From the NCBI RefSeq assembly GCF_009811415.1, contig NZ_BLIG01000046.1, forward strand, positions 59,485 to 123,484: a stretch of DNA of 64,000 bases, given 5' to 3'. A program made the translations under genes and the position numbers. Shown here one piece after another: positions 7,508 to 15,217 of the stretch. The number at the start of each line of letters is the position of its first letter. Within the stretch, counting starts at the first letter, position 1. The notes under the pieces are model-generated. The model searched no databases and was not told where the DNA came from. It was given only the letters and a program-made list of their open reading frames with translations. This stretch comes from Alteromonas sp. KUL106. GTDB taxonomy: Bacteria; Pseudomonadota; Gammaproteobacteria; Enterobacterales; Alteromonadaceae.

Positions 7508-10129
7508 ATGCAAACACACTACGATGCTGAACTGAAAGATACCGTTCGATACCTAGGAAAAACCCTAGGTGAAACAATCAAAAATCAATTGGGTCAAGAG
7601 TGGCTAGACCGCATTGAAAAGATTCGTAAAGGCGGCCGAGCGTCTTATCAGGGGGACGCTACATGCAGCGAAGAACTGAAAGAAACTTTCAAAACGATGT
7701 CTGACAGCGATTTGCTTACTGTTGGCCGTGCCTTCGCACAATTCTTGAATTTAGGTAACATTGCCGAGCAAGAATACAACGCAGCAATGAATGTTGATGC
7801 ATCGATTGATGCACTGTTCAAACACCTAGATAAAGCAGAACTGACTGCTGATAAAGTGCAAGACGCGGTAGCAAAACTAAATATCGACCTTGTGCTCACT
7901 GCGCATCCGACTGAGGTAACGCGCCGTACACTTATTCACAAACACAAGGAATTGGCGAACTGCCTACAAGCAATTCACCAAGAATCGCTTAATGATGTTG
8001 AGCGAAAGAAAATTGAAACCCGCATTGCTGACCTGATTGCCCAGGCTTGGCACACCGAAGAAATTCGTTCTGTACGCCCGACGCCTGTTGATGAGGCGCG
8101 CTGGGGATTCTCTGTTATCGAAAACTCTTTATGGGAAGCGGTACCGGACTTCATGCGCGAGCTCGATGATCGCTTGAATGAAGATTACAACGTATCGCTA
8201 CCACTTGATGCATCCCCTGTTCAGTTTAGCTCGTGGATGGGTGGCGACCGCGACGGCAACCCTTTTGTCACCTCAAAAGTGACTGAACAAGTGCTATTGC
8301 TGGCAAGAAAACGTGCGGCCAAACTTTTTGCAATCGACCTAGACCGTCTGCAAGTTGAGCTGTCGATGTACGACTGTAACGATGCCCTTCGCGAAAAGGT
8401 AGGCGATGCTAATGAGCCGTATCGTGCCCTATTGCGTCCTCTTGTCGATAAGTTCATCACCACTCGCGACGGAATCAGCGACTACTTAGCGGGTAAAAAC
8501 CCAGACACGTCTAACTGGATAGAAAGCGATGATGAGCTCATTGAGCCGCTAATGCTTTGCTACCAGTCGCTATTAGACTGCGGCATGCAAGTAGTCGCAA
8601 ACGGTCTGTTGCTAGACACCATTCGCCGTGCACGTGTATTCGGCATTCACCTACTTCGCCTTGACGTGCGTCAAGATTCTGAACGCCACGCCGACGTATT
8701 TAGTGAATTGACTCGCTATCTAGGTCTTGGTGATTACGCACAATGGAGTGAAGCTGACAAGCAAGCTTTCTTACTGCGTGAATTGGGTTCTAAGCGCCCA
8801 CTATTCCCTTCTCAATGGGAGGCGTCGGACGACGTAAAAGAAGTGCTTGAAACCTGTAAGGTGATTGCTAAACACAGCAAGCATGGCTTCGGTATTTACA
8901 TTATCTCAATGGCAAGTGAGCCATCAGATGTCATGGCGGTTCAACTGCTTCTTCAAGAAAGCGGCGTAAATTGGCCAATGCCGGTAGCACCACTGTTCGA
9001 AACGCTGGACGATTTGAACAACTCACCTGACGTAATGCGTAAACTTCTGTCTATCGACTGGTATCGCGGCTACGTGAAGGGCCGTCAGTTCGTCATGATC
9101 GGTTACTCTGATTCAGCGAAAGACGCTGGTGCACTCGCTGCTGGCTGGGCACAGTATCAATCACAAGAAGCGTTGGTTGCCATTGCTGAAGAATTCGATG
9201 TAAGCCTAACCCTATTCCACGGCCGTGGCGGTACAATTGGTCGCGGTGGATTACCCGCACATGCTGCTATTTACTCACAGCCTCCAGGCTCGCTAGAAGG
9301 TGGCTTCCGCGTAACTGAGCAAGGCGAAACTATTCGCTATAAATTCGGTATGCCAAAACTGGCTAAACGCAGCCTAGGTATTTACGCCAGCGCCATTATT
9401 GAAGCCATGTTGTTCCCGCCTCCGGCACCAAAAGAAGAGTGGCGCGAGCTTATTACTGCGATGGCCGCGCAAGGCCGCGATAACTATCGCGCTACGGTAA
9501 GACACGATGAAGAGTTTGTGCCTTACTTCCGCGTTGCAACGCCAGAGCAAGAACTGGGTAAATTACCATTGGGTAGCCGACCTGCTAAGCGTAAGCCGCA
9601 AGGCGGTATCGAAAGCCTACGTGCTATTCCGTGGATTTTCGCCTGGGCCCAGACTCGCTTGGTTTTGCCGAGCTGGCTAGGCGTAATGCGCGCTATTGAT
9701 AGCGTGAAGACACCGGAAAACGAAAAAGTAGTTAACGAGATGTTTAGCGAATGGCCATTCTATCGTTCACGCCTTTCTATGCTAGACATGGTGTTCCACA
9801 AAGCCGACCCGCGTATCAGTGAAGCTTACGATGAACGCTTGGTGCCAAAAGAGCTCAAGCATTTCGGTGAAGCATTACGTACCGAATTAAAGGAAAGTAT
9901 TTCATCGTTACTTGCCATTACTGGTGAAGATGACATCATGAAAAACGACCCGCAAGGTAAAGAGTCGATGGAAATTCGTGCCGCGTATCTACAGCCTTTG
10001 CATTATCTGCAAATTGAGCTTCTTGATCGCATTCGTAAAGCCGGTGACGAGTCGCAAAATACCAGCTTAGAGCGCGCAATGATGGTGACCATTGCCGGTA
10101 TTGCTATTGGTATGCGTAACACAGGTTAA
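7508..10129 (+). CDS. ppc: Phosphoenolpyruvate carboxylase
   Basis: An 873-residue enzyme that carboxylates PEP to oxaloacetate and replenishes the TCA cycle. Family motifs seen: VLTAHPTEVTRRT (catalytic histidine near residue 138), GGDRDGNPFVT, GYSDSAKDAG, and the glycine-rich LFHGRGGTIGRGG near residue 580. The C-terminus ends in RNTG, the invariant PEPC tail. The ATG follows a perfect AGGAGG at 7498-7503. It is monocistronic, with a strong terminator directly behind. With mdh at 12.5 kb it forms a C4-acid node, although the genes are not an operon. Confidence 0.98.
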   Translation: MQTHYDAELKDTVRYLGKTLGETIKNQLGQEWLDRIEKIRKGGRASYQGDATCSEELKETFKTMSDSDLLTVGRAFAQFLNLGNIAEQEYNAAMNVDASIDALFKHLDKAELTADKVQDAVAKLNIDLVLTAHPTEVTRRTLIHKHKELANCLQAIHQESLNDVERKKIETRIADLIAQAWHTEEIRSVRPTPVDEARWGFSVIENSLWEAVPDFMRELDDRLNEDYNVSLPLDASPVQFSSWMGGDRDGNPFVTSKVTEQVLLLARKRAAKLFAIDLDRLQVELSMYDCNDALREKVGDANEPYRALLRPLVDKFITTRDGISDYLAGKNPDTSNWIESDDELIEPLMLCYQSLLDCGMQVVANGLLLDTIRRARVFGIHLLRLDVRQDSERHADVFSELTRYLGLGDYAQWSEADKQAFLLRELGSKRPLFPSQWEASDDVKEVLETCKVIAKHSKHGFGIYIISMASEPSDVMAVQLLLQESGVNWPMPVAPLFETLDDLNNSPDVMRKLLSIDWYRGYVKGRQFVMIGYSDSAKDAGALAAGWAQYQSQEALVAIAEEFDVSLTLFHGRGGTIGRGGLPAHAAIYSQPPGSLEGGFRVTEQGETIRYKFGMPKLAKRSLGIYASAIIEAMLFPPPAPKEEWRELITAMAAQGRDNYRATVRHDEEFVPYFRVATPEQELGKLPLGSRPAKRKPQGGIESLRAIPWIFAWAQTRLVLPSWLGVMRAIDSVKTPENEKVVNEMFSEWPFYRSRLSMLDMVFHKADPRISEAYDERLVPKELKHFGEALRTELKESISSLLAITGEDDIMKNDPQGKESMEIRAAYLQPLHYLQIELLDRIRKAGDESQNTSLERAMMVTIAGIAIGMRNTG

Positions 10130-10150
10130 CAAGCTAAATTTGTGAAGAAA

Positions 10151-10188
10151 AAAGAAGCCCGCTTCGTTAGAACGTAGCGGGCTTCTTT
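10151..10188 (+). terminator. Terminator of ppc
   Basis: A 13-bp stem, 10151-10163 with 10176-10188, closing a 12-base loop. The arms end in AAAGAAGCCC / GGGCTTCTTT, so A- and T-rich ends allow bidirectional function. It begins 22 bases after the ppc stop codon and lies before the convergent hydrolase gene. Confidence 0.85.
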
Positions 10189-10259
10189 GTATTTAAGACG
10201 CGTATTTAAGGCACGTTGTTAACGCTCGTGTTTACAGCCTAATAGCAAAGCTTTAGGCC

Positions 10260-11306
10260 TTACATATGGCTAGAAAGCCAGCTGCTTATCTCGGCTTTCA
10301 TTTCTTTTTGATAAAACGAAAGGCCATGATCTCCATTCTTGTAAATAACGACTTTATGAGGGTGTTTGTTTTTAGTGAGCGCTTCGGCCGCCATTTTTGT
10401 GTGCGCAACATCAACACGCACATCAGCATCGCCGTGAATAAGCAAAAGTGGAACTTTAGTGTTAAGTTCATCTGCCCACTTCACAGCGGAACGTGTATTC
10501 AAAGCGTTCTCTTGATTGTTCTCAATATCAGGGACCATTTTATACAAGAGTGCTTTCATATCTGAGCGACGGTTAATCGCATAATGTAAATCAGTAGGGC
10601 CTGCTACAACTATAGCTGTTTTAATATCATTCGACGCCTTCAACTGGCGCAGGGCTTGCCATGTCATCATGCCGCCACGACTCACACCATAGAGTGCTAT
10701 TTTCGACGAATCGGCGTGAGGAAGTTGCTTTGCAATGTCGATAAGGGCTACAACATCATTTACGTCCTTACCACCAAATTCATCTTCCCCCTCACTAAAG
10801 CGCGAGCCTCGATAATTGCTGGCAAGTACGATGTAACCTTGTGCGGCAAGAGGAAGAAGTCGGTCTACTACAGTAATTCGGCCGACATTGTGCTTATTAT
10901 TACCGCCGCGATTATAAATAATAACCGGCAGCTTTTTATTACCGGCGTTTGTAGGCGCCACCATTACGCCTGAAATCTTCAATCCGTCAGACTCATACTC
11001 AATCCATTGAGCGCTTGTTTGTTGAATTAGCGTATTGAACGCGTTGGGATTAACACCCTTCTGCCATCGGTCGACAAAAGCAACGTCTTGATTGTTACTT
11101 TGTGCATGCGCAAGCCACGCCCGATAATTTTCAAAAGGTAATGCATTGCCCTTTAGTGAGAATGTTTTAGGTAATTGAGTAAAAATTTGGTGAACTAATG
11201 GTGCTTCACCCTTAGCTTTGTTAGACACCGAATCTGTCGCACTGGCATTAAAACAAAATGCAGAGTACAAAATGGTAAGCAAAACCTTTCGCTTAATAAG
11301 GTTCAT
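10260..11306 (-). CDS. Secreted alpha/beta-hydrolase of the prolyl-oligopeptidase / dienelactone-hydrolase type
   Basis: A 348-residue protein with a signal peptide (MNLIKRKVLLTILYSAFCFNASA) and a C-terminal alpha/beta-hydrolase domain. The nucleophile elbow is GVSRGG (GxSxG). The catalytic aspartate is probably in HGDADVRV, and the histidine in NGDHGLSFY near the C-terminus. RGGNNKH and NYRGSRFSEGEDEFGG resemble the oxyanion region and loops of S9-type peptidases. There is no beta-propeller, so it is a minimal S9/DLH-like enzyme, acting on a peptide or an ester in the periplasm. It is single, and divergent from the next gene. Function beyond hydrolase is unknown. Confidence 0.85.
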   Translation of the reverse strand: MNLIKRKVLLTILYSAFCFNASATDSVSNKAKGEAPLVHQIFTQLPKTFSLKGNALPFENYRAWLAHAQSNNQDVAFVDRWQKGVNPNAFNTLIQQTSAQWIEYESDGLKISGVMVAPTNAGNKKLPVIIYNRGGNNKHNVGRITVVDRLLPLAAQGYIVLASNYRGSRFSEGEDEFGGKDVNDVVALIDIAKQLPHADSSKIALYGVSRGGMMTWQALRQLKASNDIKTAIVVAGPTDLHYAINRRSDMKALLYKMVPDIENNQENALNTRSAVKWADELNTKVPLLLIHGDADVRVDVAHTKMAAEALTKNKHPHKVVIYKNGDHGLSFYQKEMKAEISSWLSSHM

Positions 11307-11436
11307 AACACATCCTTGTTTCTTTTACATAGAGCTAATGAGAGTGACTAGTAAATTATGAAATGCTTTGCGACTCAATGAAATACGCATATGATTGGTA
11401 ACAAAGTTTGTCACCCCATGTTTTAAAGGACTAAAA

Positions 11437-12243
11437 ATGCGCACATCTTTACTACTATTCTTCGTTATATTGCTGTCTTTAAGCAGCCACTCAAATGCCA
11501 GCCAAATGGAATTACCTGCCGGTTTATGGGAAGGCATCAGCGAAGATGAACTTACATTCCGTCTACTTCAAATAAATGAAAACGGCGAACACAGTCTTTT
11601 TGAAATAGTCATTCCGGGCGGCTTGAAAAAAGTACGTCGCACCACGTTTACTAATAATGACATTACTTGCGTAGAAAACAGGTGCACAATCAAAACAATT
11701 ATAAAAGACGACGTTACACGCACACTTACTCTGTCACCCTATCTTGATAGGGGGTTTAAGGTATTGGAGTCGAGCTATCGGGAAGAAGAAAGTTATATTT
11801 CCCAAACCTATCTCCTCGTTAAACAAGACGCAACGTCAACGCCACGAAAGTTTCTAGAAAATCGTAAACAGCTAATACTTGATGCAGAACAGAGTTCAGC
11901 CAAACACCCTTTTGGTACCTGGATTGGTGTGATGCAGTATTTAGACAGACCGGAATTAGCATTATTGCAATTGAATGAAAACGAACCAGGTTCGTTACGC
12001 GTTTATAGAAAAGGGGAAAATACGTTCAATGAAGTTGAATCTCATTTTTCTGCTGACAATATAAGCATTGATGGGCGGCTTATCGACATCAAAGCCTCGC
12101 ACACAACGTTTGCATCAAACATTATGCTATTTATTCAAACTGAAAACATGATTTCAGGCTTTACCTATGCACTACACAAGGGCTATCCAGCCGCCATGGG
12201 CACAATAACGCTTCTGCGAATAGAGCCAGCCAAGCCTCGTTAA
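11437..12243 (+). CDS. Secreted protein with two tandem copies of an unknown domain
   Basis: I choose ATG 11437 (268 residues) because AAAGGA lies 6 bases upstream and the protein then starts with a clean signal peptide, MRTSLLLFFVILLSLSSHSN, probably cleaved after NAS. I do not recognise the family. The mature part looks internally duplicated: GLWEGISEDELTFRLLQINE near residue 28 aligns with GTWIGVMQYLDRPELALLQL near residue 158, each followed by a similar block ending in NDIT or DNIS. Both halves read as beta-rich. One pair of cysteines (ITCVENRC) occurs in the first copy only. It is divergent from the secreted hydrolase. Confidence 0.75.
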   Translation: MRTSLLLFFVILLSLSSHSNASQMELPAGLWEGISEDELTFRLLQINENGEHSLFEIVIPGGLKKVRRTTFTNNDITCVENRCTIKTIIKDDVTRTLTLSPYLDRGFKVLESSYREEESYISQTYLLVKQDATSTPRKFLENRKQLILDAEQSSAKHPFGTWIGVMQYLDRPELALLQLNENEPGSLRVYRKGENTFNEVESHFSADNISIDGRLIDIKASHTTFASNIMLFIQTENMISGFTYALHKGYPAAMGTITLLRIEPAKPR

Positions 12244-12348
12244 TTTACTTAGATCACTCGTTTATGTAACGCTGCGAAATAGTGACTTTTTTAAAAGCTC
12301 CGCTTTTCTGTGCCCAAAATGCCGTGGCGAAGCCAACAAACACGCAAC

Positions 12349-12385
12349 AAAAAGGCCGGATATGTAAGGTCGTAACAGCCTTTTT
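12349..12385 (+). terminator. Possible terminator of the duplicated-domain gene
   Basis: AAAAAGGC (12349-12356) can pair with GCCTTTTT (12378-12385) around a 21-base loop. The stem is mostly A-T, so this is a weak candidate. Confidence 0.35.
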
Positions 12386-12447
12386 ACCCTTTATAGAAAC
12401 GAGGGCTAATAAGATTGCATCTTGGTGTAAGGACTGGGAAGATAATT

Positions 12448-12547
12448 AAAATGTAGGCTCGCCACCGCAGGGAAGCGGTGGCGAAGCCTACATGGATGTA
12501 TTCACGGCGGGCCTACGTTTTGATTGCCTTTTCAGGCTTTCCCGCCG
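12448..12547. repeat. Structured intergenic repeat, copy A (downstream of mdh)
   Basis: An outer stem pairs 12448-12458 with 12511-12521 (11 bp, one T-G). It encloses hairpin 1 (12460-12468 with 12475-12483, loop AGGGAA) and hairpin 2 (TACA-TGGA-TGTA, 12489-12500). The linkers are GAAGCC after hairpin 1 and TTCACGGCGG after hairpin 2. A further stem, 12505-12511 with 12541-12547, holds a small GCCT/AGGC hairpin, read towards mdh. It occupies the place of an mdh terminator. The same architecture and linker bases recur at 55586-55687. The 12244-12556 interval holds nothing else convincing. Confidence 0.8.
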
Positions 12548-12556
12548 AGGGCACTA

Positions 12557-13495
12557 TTAGCCGTTTACGAAGTCAACGCCTAGCTTGATGTCGCCACGTA
12601 GGCCTTCAAGCATGTCGTTTTTCGCTTTTTCTTCGAATGCGCTTAGCTCGCCGTATGGCAAGATTTCTTCAACACCGTTTGCGCCTAGGCGAACTGGGTG
12701 TGCGAAGAATGCTGCGTCATCGCTGTCGTCAGTCTGTACATAAGTGTACTCAACAACGTTCTCACCTTGCATTGCTGCAACTAGAGATAGACAGAAACGT
12801 GCTGCTGCTTGACCCATAGAAAGGGTTGCAGAACCGCCGCCCGCTTTCGCTTCAACAACTTCAGTACCCGCGTTTTGGATACGTGTTGTTAGGCTAGCTA
12901 CTTCTTCGTCTGTGAACTCTACACCTTCAACTTGTGAAAGAAGAGGAAGAATAGTTGTACCCGAGTGACCACCGATTACCGGTACGTGTACTGAAGATAC
13001 GTCTACACCTTTAAGTTCAGCAACAAACGTTTCAGCACGGATAACGTCTAGTGTCGTTACACCGAAAAGCTTGTTCTTGTCGTAAACGCCTTTTGCCTTT
13101 AGCGTTTCAGCTGCAATAGCAACTGTTGTGTTAACTGGGTTAGTGATGATACCAACACACGCGTTCGGGCAGTTATCAGCTACACCTTCAATTAGGTTTT
13201 TAACAATGCCGGCGTTGATGTTGAATAGATCAGAACGATCCATACCTGGCTTACGAGGCATACCAGCTGGAATAAGAACAACGTCTGCTCCAGTCAATGC
13301 ATCAGCTAGGTCATCTTTACCGTGACCGGTTACTTTTACCGCAGTGGGGATGTGGCTCAAGTCAACAGCAACACCAGGAACAACTGGCGCTACGTCGTAA
13401 AGCGCTAAATCTGAACCTGCTGGCAATTGTGTTTTCAACAACAAAGACAGCGCCTGACCAATACCGCCGGCAGCACCTAACACGGCTACTTTCAT
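12557..13495 (-). CDS. mdh: Malate dehydrogenase (NAD-dependent, E. coli Mdh type)
   Basis: A 312-residue TCA-cycle enzyme interconverting malate and oxaloacetate. Motifs: the N-terminal dinucleotide fold VAVLGAAGGIGQALS, substrate arginines in PAGMPRKPGMDRSDL, NPVNTTVAIA, and the catalytic histidine in VPVIGGHSG near residue 177. Length is exactly that of the gammaproteobacterial enzyme. It is divergent from argR, the same arrangement as in E. coli, so the two share a 237-bp control region. Downstream is the structured repeat that probably ends its transcript. Confidence 0.98.
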   Translation of the reverse strand: MKVAVLGAAGGIGQALSLLLKTQLPAGSDLALYDVAPVVPGVAVDLSHIPTAVKVTGHGKDDLADALTGADVVLIPAGMPRKPGMDRSDLFNINAGIVKNLIEGVADNCPNACVGIITNPVNTTVAIAAETLKAKGVYDKNKLFGVTTLDVIRAETFVAELKGVDVSSVHVPVIGGHSGTTILPLLSQVEGVEFTDEEVASLTTRIQNAGTEVVEAKAGGGSATLSMGQAAARFCLSLVAAMQGENVVEYTYVQTDDSDDAAFFAHPVRLGANGVEEILPYGELSAFEEKAKNDMLEGLRGDIKLGVDFVNG

Positions 13496-13635
13496 ACCAT
13501 TTCTCCTATGGGATTACTTCACGTATTTAAACGGAACGTCACACTAATGCAACGCGGGGGAAAACTCAATCACCGGATCGTCTTATTAACGTTATTTATG
13601 GCGATTTTTGTTCGATATTCATTATCATGGATGAT

Positions 13636-13653
13636 TATGCAAAGAAATTGCGC
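13636..13653. promoter_or_regulatory. Possible ARG box between mdh and argR
   Basis: TATGCAAAGAAATTGCGC partly resembles an arginine-repressor box (AT-rich 18-mer with TGCA/TTGC ends) and lies 80-97 bases before argR, where autoregulation would be expected. The match is imperfect and judged by eye only. Confidence 0.25.
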
Positions 13654-13732
13654 AAAGTCCACCTGTACGGCACAATATACGGATACTCAGTACAGTTCCT
13701 AATAAAAACCCTCAAAAAAGAAAAGAGCGCTA

Positions 13733-14197
13733 ATGGCAAACGCAAAACAAGAGCAACTCATCAAAGCTTTCAAAGAGATCCTTAAAGCGGAAAGTTACGG
13801 TTCGCAGGGCGAAATTGTTGACGCATTGAAGTCACAAAGCTTTGACAACATCAGCCAATCTAAAATTTCAAGAATGTTAAGTAAATTTGGAGCGGTAAGA
13901 ACGCGTAATGCCCGCGGAGACATGGTTTACTGCCTTCCCCCTGAGTTGGGTATGCCAACCGCTAAAAGCCCGCTCAAACAGCTTGTATTAGACATTGTGC
14001 ACAACAATGTCATGGTCATAATAAGAACAAGTCCGGGTGCAGCCCAACTTATCGCACGCTTGCTAGATTCATTAAGTAAAAAAGATGGAGTTTTAGGCAC
14101 TATAGCTGGCGACGATACGATATTCATTGCGCCGGCAGACGTATCTAAAATAGAAGAGTTAAGACAACGGGTTGAAGATCTTTTTGAGAACGTCTAG
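13733..14197 (+). CDS. argR: Arginine repressor ArgR
   Basis: A 154-residue regulator. The N-terminal winged helix (residues 1-75) contains SYGSQGEIVDALKSQSFDNI and SQSKISRMLSKFGAVRTRN. The C-terminal hexamerisation and arginine-binding domain includes VIIRTSPGAAQLIARLLDS and GTIAGDDTIFI, with the GDD residues that contact arginine. With arginine bound, ArgR hexamers repress biosynthesis genes and activate catabolic ones. It is divergent from mdh, as in enterobacteria. Length is normal. Confidence 0.97.
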   Translation: MANAKQEQLIKAFKEILKAESYGSQGEIVDALKSQSFDNISQSKISRMLSKFGAVRTRNARGDMVYCLPPELGMPTAKSPLKQLVLDIVHNNVMVIIRTSPGAAQLIARLLDSLSKKDGVLGTIAGDDTIFIAPADVSKIEELRQRVEDLFENV

Positions 14198-14217
14198 CCA
14201 AAGAACATCTACCTAGA

Positions 14218-14240
14218 GAGGCAACAAAAAGCCTCGTTTT
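14218..14240 (+). terminator. Weak terminator after argR
   Basis: GAGGC (14218-14222) and GCCTC (14231-14235) form a short stem followed by GTTTT. It lies 20 bases after the argR stop codon. The stem is only 5 bp. Confidence 0.4.
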
Positions 14241-14282
14241 CGAAAAGATTAGCCGTTATAAACCCTACGTTCTTTACATTGA

Positions 14283-14307
14283 AAAAACCGCACGTGTAAT
14301 GCGGTTT
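14283..14307 (-). terminator. Terminator of the DJ-1/PfpI gene
   Basis: AAACCGCA (14285-14292) pairs with TGCGGTTT (14300-14307). On the minus strand the stem is followed by a run of T, 32 bases beyond the stop codon of the gene at 14339. Confidence 0.75.
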
Positions 14308-14338
14308 CCTATAATTTATACCCGTCCGCATGTACGAA

Positions 14339-15022
14339 TTAAGATAGAAGCTTAATCAGTGCATCGGCAGCAGGACGGGACGACGGTGGGTTTTGACCTG
14401 TAACCAACAAGCCATCTGTACAGACTTTTACTGCAAAATTATCAGCAGCCTCATACTTACCGCCTTTTTTCACTAACTCGTCTTCCACAAGATACGGCAC
14501 TACATCAGTTAACTCCATGGCTGCTTCTTCACTGTTCGAGAAGCCTGTGACAGCTTTCCCGTCCACCAAGTATTTGCCGTCAGGTGTTTTCACGTCTTTG
14601 AGCACAATTGGTGCGTGACATACCGCCCCTACAGGCTTATTAGCTGCAATAGTGTCCTCGATTAACTTGATAGAATGAGCGTTATCTGAGAGGTCCCACA
14701 ACGGTCCATGGCCTCCAGGATAGAAAACCGCGTCGAATTCTTCCGCGCGGACATCTTCAAGGGGAATTGTTGACGATACTGCACTACGTGCCAACTCATC
14801 TTTTGTGTAGCGAATTGCATCATCGGTCATGGCATCATCGGCAAGACTATTAGGGTCAATAGGCACCTGCCCACCCATTGGCGAGGCCAATGTGATTGTG
14901 TAGCCTTGATCTAAAAATGCGTAGTACGGCGCAGCGAACTCCTCTAGCCACATGCCCGTTTTCTCACCGGTATCACCCATAATTTCGTGAGACGTCATTA
15001 CCATTAACATACGTTTTGACAT
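14339..15022 (-). CDS. DJ-1/PfpI family protein, Hsp31-like (possible glyoxalase III or deglycase)
   Basis: A 227-residue cytoplasmic protein of the class I glutamine-amidotransferase-like superfamily. The nucleophile elbow GAVCHAP carries the reactive cysteine near residue 133, followed by histidine as in Hsp31/HchA-type proteins. FYPGGHGPLWDL supplies the oxyanion glycines, and the first motif SHEIMGDTGEKTGMWLEEFA carries the conserved glutamate. These features fit small DJ-1 proteins that act on methylglyoxal. It stands alone between two terminators. The exact substrate cannot be read from sequence. Confidence 0.88.
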   Translation of the reverse strand: MSKRMLMVMTSHEIMGDTGEKTGMWLEEFAAPYYAFLDQGYTITLASPMGGQVPIDPNSLADDAMTDDAIRYTKDELARSAVSSTIPLEDVRAEEFDAVFYPGGHGPLWDLSDNAHSIKLIEDTIAANKPVGAVCHAPIVLKDVKTPDGKYLVDGKAVTGFSNSEEAAMELTDVVPYLVEDELVKKGGKYEAADNFAVKVCTDGLLVTGQNPPSSRPAADALIKLLS

Positions 15023-15145
15023 AAGCCCTCCTTGCGAGCATTACAAAAATTTGTCGTATGTTTCTTCGGTGAACAGCGATAGATAGATCAATAAAAGCGA
15101 CTGGAGGTCGATTAAGCGCAGTTGAATAAGATAAGTAACAGACAT

Positions 15146-15180
15146 AAAAAAGTGCCACTTCCTGCAAAGGAGAGTGGCAC
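15146..15180 (-). terminator. Terminator of the TonB-dependent receptor gene
   Basis: GTGCCACT (15152-15159) pairs with AGTGGCAC (15173-15180). On the minus strand it is followed by a TTTTT run and starts 37 bases past the stop codon. Confidence 0.8.
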
Positions 15181-15217
15181 CTAACACTACAACTTGTCGT
15201 TAGTGTCTGTCTACAGC

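Noticed and set aside
12321..12334. GCCGTGGCGAAGCC resembling the linker of the structured repeat
   Set aside because: Matches only the short linker; no outer stem or paired hairpins are present, so it may be chance or a remnant.
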